From assembly GCA_964646625.1 (NCBI GenBank), contig CAZYHC010000010.1:56004-120003 (forward strand): 64,000 nt of DNA, written 5' to 3'. Below are positions 61,472 to 64,000 of this stretch, piece after piece (positions within the stretch are counted from its first letter, which is position 1; each line of letters starts with the position of its first letter). The notes beneath the pieces were generated by a model. That model was given only the letters and a program-made list of their open reading frames with translations, was not told the DNA's origin and did not search any database. Source of the stretch: DAOULT01 sp964646625. GTDB taxonomy: Bacteria > Chloroflexota > Anaerolineae > CAZYHC01. The translations under genes and the position numbers were made by a program.

Positions 61472-63061
61472 CTACCGTCGCAGCCTGCGCCAGAGCACCC
61501 GTCGCAGCGTCCTCACCTCCTCCACCCCCAGCAGAGAAGCAAGCATCATATAGATCGCAAAGCCCACCCCTCCGGCCCCAACCACCGTGGTCAGCTTGCC
61601 GACGAAAGCCATCTCTTCTCCCTTCCACAGCCCCTCGCGGAGCAACCAGACCGCCCCTCCCATCACGGCTGTAGCCAGCAGGGTTTTAAGAGTAGTAGCT
61701 TTCAGCCTTTGCCCCCGCAGGTCGGCCAGGCGGCGCTGGGTGAGGATCAACATGGTCAAGGCGTGGGCCGTGTGCTTGGCCGAGTCGGCCAGCACCAGAC
61801 CGATCATGCCCAACGGCCTCATAAGCGCCAGAGCCACGATCAGATACACGACCACGCTGAAAACCCCGACCAGAGCCGGGGTTAAAGTATCCTGACGGGC
61901 ATAGAAAGCGTAGTTTAGAGGCCAATCGACCGAGGCAAAGACCAGCCCCAGCAGGTAATAGCGCAGGGCCAGAGCAGTCCAGGCCGTGTCGTAGGCTTTG
62001 AACTGGCCGTGCTGGAAGATGAGGGCCACGATGGGCGTGGCTAAAATGAAAAGGCCAACCGTAGCAGGTACGATCAGAACCAGCACCAGGCGCAACCCCA
62101 TAGCCAGAGTCCCCTTGTAGCCTTCCCAATCAGCCTGGGCGCTAAGACTGGACAGGGAAGGCAACACGGCTAAAGAGATAGCTACGGCCACCAGACCGTG
62201 AGGGAATTGAACCAGGGTGGTAGCGTTCTGCATCCAGGCGATGCTCTGGGGGCCGGTGCGCGAAGCCAGGTTGCGGTCGATGGCTACTTGAATCTGGCTG
62301 ATGACCAGCCCGGCCACGATGGGCAGATACAGGATCAAGATGCGACGCAGACCAGAGTGGGAGAGCGTGAGAGAAAAAGTGAAACGCATGTCGCGCAGGC
62401 CCGGTATCTGCATGACCACCTGAAAGACAGCCCCCACCAGCAGCCCAAGGGCCACGCTGGCGATGCCCAGCCTATCGGCCAGCAGAATGGCCCCCACCAC
62501 AATGCTGGCGTTGAAGACGGCGACGGTGAAAGCCGGGTAGGTGAACCGCTTCAGGGCATATAGCAGCCCGGTAGTGATGCCCGACAGGCTCAAGAAGATG
62601 ACCGCTGGCACGGTGAGACGCATCAGACGGGCAACCTCGGCCAGCAGGGATGCCTCAAACCCACCACCCAGCAGCCAGGCCACCTGTGGAGCGAATATCT
62701 CCAGGACGAGCACCACCAGGGAGAGCGCCACCGCCGCCAGACTGAGCATCAGGCTGACCAGACGCCATAGCTCATCCCGTCCCTCAGAGGTGGCATAATC
62801 GCTGAAGACGGGCACCAGGGCAGAGCTAACCATCCCCCCCACCAGCAAATCGTAGAGCATGGTAGGCACGATGGCCGCCACCCGATAGGCGCTGACCAGA
62901 CCGGTAGCCCCAAAAAGGTGAGCGATAACTGTCTCCCGCACCAGACCCAGCACACGGCTGATCACATTGCCCAGGGCGATGATCCCCGCGGCCCTGGCAA
63001 TCCCTTCTTTTTCGGCGGGAGCAGCTAAGGAAGGGTCTGGGGCTTCTACTGATGGACTCAT
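61472..63061 (-). CDS. murJ: Lipid II flippase MurJ
   Basis: 529 residues, 14-helix MOP-family transporter. Moves peptidoglycan precursor lipid II across the membrane. N-terminal IALGNVISRVLGLVRETVIAHLFGA and AYRVAAIVPTMLYDLLVGGMVSSALVPVFS (shown in part) contain the conserved Arg residues of the cavity. A central HGLVAVAISLAVLPSLS follows. Start overlaps the preceding nucleotidyltransferase stop (ATGA). Confidence 0.93.
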   Translation of the reverse strand: MSPSVEAPDPSLAAPAEKEGIARAAGIIALGNVISRVLGLVRETVIAHLFGATGLVSAYRVAAIVPTMLYDLLVGGMVSSALVPVFSDYATSEGRDELWRLVSLMLSLAAVALSLVVLVLEIFAPQVAWLLGGGFEASLLAEVARLMRLTVPAVIFLSLSGITTGLLYALKRFTYPAFTVAVFNASIVVGAILLADRLGIASVALGLLVGAVFQVVMQIPGLRDMRFTFSLTLSHSGLRRILILYLPIVAGLVISQIQVAIDRNLASRTGPQSIAWMQNATTLVQFPHGLVAVAISLAVLPSLSSLSAQADWEGYKGTLAMGLRLVLVLIVPATVGLFILATPIVALIFQHGQFKAYDTAWTALALRYYLLGLVFASVDWPLNYAFYARQDTLTPALVGVFSVVVYLIVALALMRPLGMIGLVLADSAKHTAHALTMLILTQRRLADLRGQRLKATTLKTLLATAVMGGAVWLLREGLWKGEEMAFVGKLTTVVGAGGVGFAIYMMLASLLGVEEVRTLRRVLWRRLRR

Positions 63062-63591
63062 AGTCCGCTTGATTCCCTATACCGCTGCAAGATGGTCTCA
63101 ATAATATTCGTCGTGGAATAATCCGCCAGATAAGGCAAAATACGCACCTCCCCACCATAAGCGGTCACAATCTCGGCCTCAGGCAAAGCTTTACCCGCCC
63201 CTTGTTCCTCGCCCACAGTATAATCTCCACCCTTGACGTAGACATCGGGTTTCAGGATTTCCACCAGCTTCTCCGCCGTATCCTCCTCGAAAATGGTCAC
63301 GTAATCGACGCAAGCCAGGGCAGCCACCAGGCCAGCTCGCTCCCTCTGAGGCACGATGGGGCGTTTCTCGCCCTTGAGCCGCCGGGCCGAATCATCGCTG
63401 TTGAGACCGACGATGAGAACGTCGCCCCACTCCCTGGCCCGCTGCAAATAGTCAACGTGTCCCACGTGCAACAGGTCAAAGAGACCGTTAGTAAGGACCA
63501 CCCTTCGGCCCTCCGCTCGCAGCCTCTCACGTATATTCAACATTTCCTCTCTGGATACAATTTGGCCCAAGACTTTGTCCTTATCTGGCAA
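63058..63591 (-). CDS. rfaE2: RfaE2-type sugar-1-phosphate nucleotidyltransferase
   Basis: 177 residues, cytidylyltransferase-like fold: TNGLFDLLHVGHVDYLQRAR (HxGH), LIVGLNSDDSARRLKG and DVYVKGGDY. In heptose synthesis RfaE2 adenylylates heptose-1-phosphate. As a Gram-negative-type LPS function is doubtful in this phylum, it may activate another sugar. Coupled to murJ. Confidence 0.85.
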   Translation of the reverse strand: MPDKDKVLGQIVSREEMLNIRERLRAEGRRVVLTNGLFDLLHVGHVDYLQRAREWGDVLIVGLNSDDSARRLKGEKRPIVPQRERAGLVAALACVDYVTIFEEDTAEKLVEILKPDVYVKGGDYTVGEEQGAGKALPEAEIVTAYGGEVRILPYLADYSTTNIIETILQRYRESSGL

Positions 63592-63610
63592 TTAAAGCAC
63601 AATTGGCACT

Positions 63611-63639
63611 ATTTTACACCATTTCGGGTAATATGGCAA
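63611..63639 (-). promoter_or_regulatory. Promoter of rfaE2-murJ
   Basis: Minus strand: TTGCCA (63634-63639), 17-bp spacer, TAAAAT (63611-63616), 20 bp before the start codon. Confidence 0.65.
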
Positions 63640-63659
63640 ACGGACGGTACAAATGAGCA

Positions 63660-63698
63660 GAGGCATCTCCGCTATAGTTGTCACAACGGAGATGCCTC
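63660..63698. terminator. Strong stem-loop between two minus-strand genes
   Basis: Perfect 12-bp stem GAGGCATCTCCG (63660-63671) and CGGAGATGCCTC (63687-63698), 15-nt loop. No T-run on either side, so it may end the repeat-protein transcript by another route or be an operator. Confidence 0.55.
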
Positions 63699-63740
63699 AA
63701 TGTGTTAAAATGTAGATACGACTTTAGATTTAACCCGATC

Positions 63741-64000
63741 CTAAGCAGGCGGCGGGCAACCACTGTTCTCGGCCGGACCAGCCTCGGTCGGGCAGGCGTC
63801 CACATCGTCGGTCAAGCCATCGCCGTCCGAATCGGGCACAGGCGGCGGGCAGCCGTCGTTCTCAGCCGGACCAGCTTCGGCAGGGCAGGCGTCCACATCG
63901 TCGGTCAGACCATCGCCGTCCGAATCGAGCGCAGGCGGCGGCGGACAGCCGTCGTTCTCGGCCGGACCAGCCTCGGTCGGGCAGGCGTCCACGTCGTCGG
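63741..64000 (-). CDS. C-terminus of thrombospondin type-3 repeat protein (truncated by window edge)
   Basis: Open to the right edge, so only the last ~86 residues are seen. Three TSP3-type units of 31-32 residues have the calcium-binding core DSDGDGLTDDVDACP followed by a Cys-containing GPAENDGCPPP. Such stalks bind calcium in secreted proteins. Stop TAG at 63741-63743. The domain architecture upstream is unknown. Confidence 0.85.
   Translation of the reverse strand, partial: DDVDACPTEAGPAENDGCPPPPALDSDGDGLTDDVDACPAEAGPAENDGCPPPVPDSDGDGLTDDVDACPTEAGPAENSGCPPPA
63744..64000. repeat. 93-96-bp coding tandem repeats (TSP3)
   Basis: Unit starts at about 63748, 63841 and 63937, nearly identical at DNA level. 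Confidence 0.85.

Noticed and set aside
1..64000. CRISPR array or insertion sequence
   Set aside because: No regularly spaced short repeats with unique spacers, and no intact transposase; tandem repeats found are coding (TSP3, Pro-Thr, 30-residue duplication).

Overview
The window is about 57-60 % GC with dense, mostly well-separated bacterial genes. It has no phage or plasmid backbone. Several traits suggest a member of the Chloroflexota, probably an uncultured Anaerolineae-like anaerobe. These are secreted proteins with long Thr-Pro linkers, a secreted protein ending in a YLPLI-type motif, an ECF sigma factor paired with a short membrane anti-sigma-like protein, many family-1 binding-protein ABC systems, and DUF2207/SPFH membrane clusters. 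This assignment is inference from gene content; no rRNA is present.

Left part (1-20.5 kb). A truncated membrane or surface protein is followed by a CoA-acylating aldehyde dehydrogenase of the PduP/EutE type that carries an N-terminal microcompartment-targeting-like helix. A PduS/RnfC-type flavo-iron-sulfur protein lies about 4 kb further on. Between them are an orphan D12-class adenine methyltransferase, a DUF4258/YgiT toxin-antitoxin pair and a multi-Ig-domain membrane protein. The methyltransferase start is built from a duplicated piece of the YgiT antitoxin gene. Next come a receiver-CpaE-like ATPase fusion, a PiT phosphate transporter with its DUF47 partner behind a long structured leader, a complete four-gene ABC importer on the minus strand, a winged-helix regulator, DegV, a sigma/anti-sigma pair, FabH and an OmpR-type regulator.

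Middle part (20.5-46.8 kb). A catalytically dead PP2C-like/beta-propeller protein and a frameshifted secreted propeller protein are followed by a DUF433/DUF5615 toxin-antitoxin pair bounded by 65-bp promoter-bearing direct repeats. A membrane-stress-like cluster (DUF2207, winged-helix/zinc-ribbon, YccF, coiled-coil, SPFH/zinc-ribbon) is interrupted by a HEPN/MNT toxin-antitoxin pair. RNase PH, a GHMP kinase, tRNA-His, an SGNH-hydrolase/beta-sandwich protein and two histidine kinases follow. A minus-strand operon then runs from a zinc-ribbon protein through prfA, prmC and a HAD phosphatase to an orphan iorB. A TPR pseudogene fragment and a tungsten-type aldehyde:ferredoxin oxidoreductase end this part. 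PduP-like, PduS-like, AOR and IorB together indicate anaerobic aldehyde/2-oxoacid metabolism tied to ferredoxin and CoA.

Right part (46.8-64 kb). A sugar ABC importer without its own ATPase is driven by a full-consensus promoter and followed by a KDG-kinase-like sugar kinase. Then come a methyltransferase, a decayed integrase, two tandem glycosidase-like surface proteins and three small membrane-anchored proteins (DM13, CHRD/RskA-like, SH3b). A striking intergenic block at 60.5-61.4 kb holds back-to-back divergent promoters, a roughly 210-nt region that folds on paper into a multi-hairpin closed RNA, and an unrecognised AT-richer gene. MurJ, a RfaE2-type nucleotidyltransferase and a truncated thrombospondin-type-3 repeat protein close the window. 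The RNA/orphan-gene pair is the best candidate for something undescribed.
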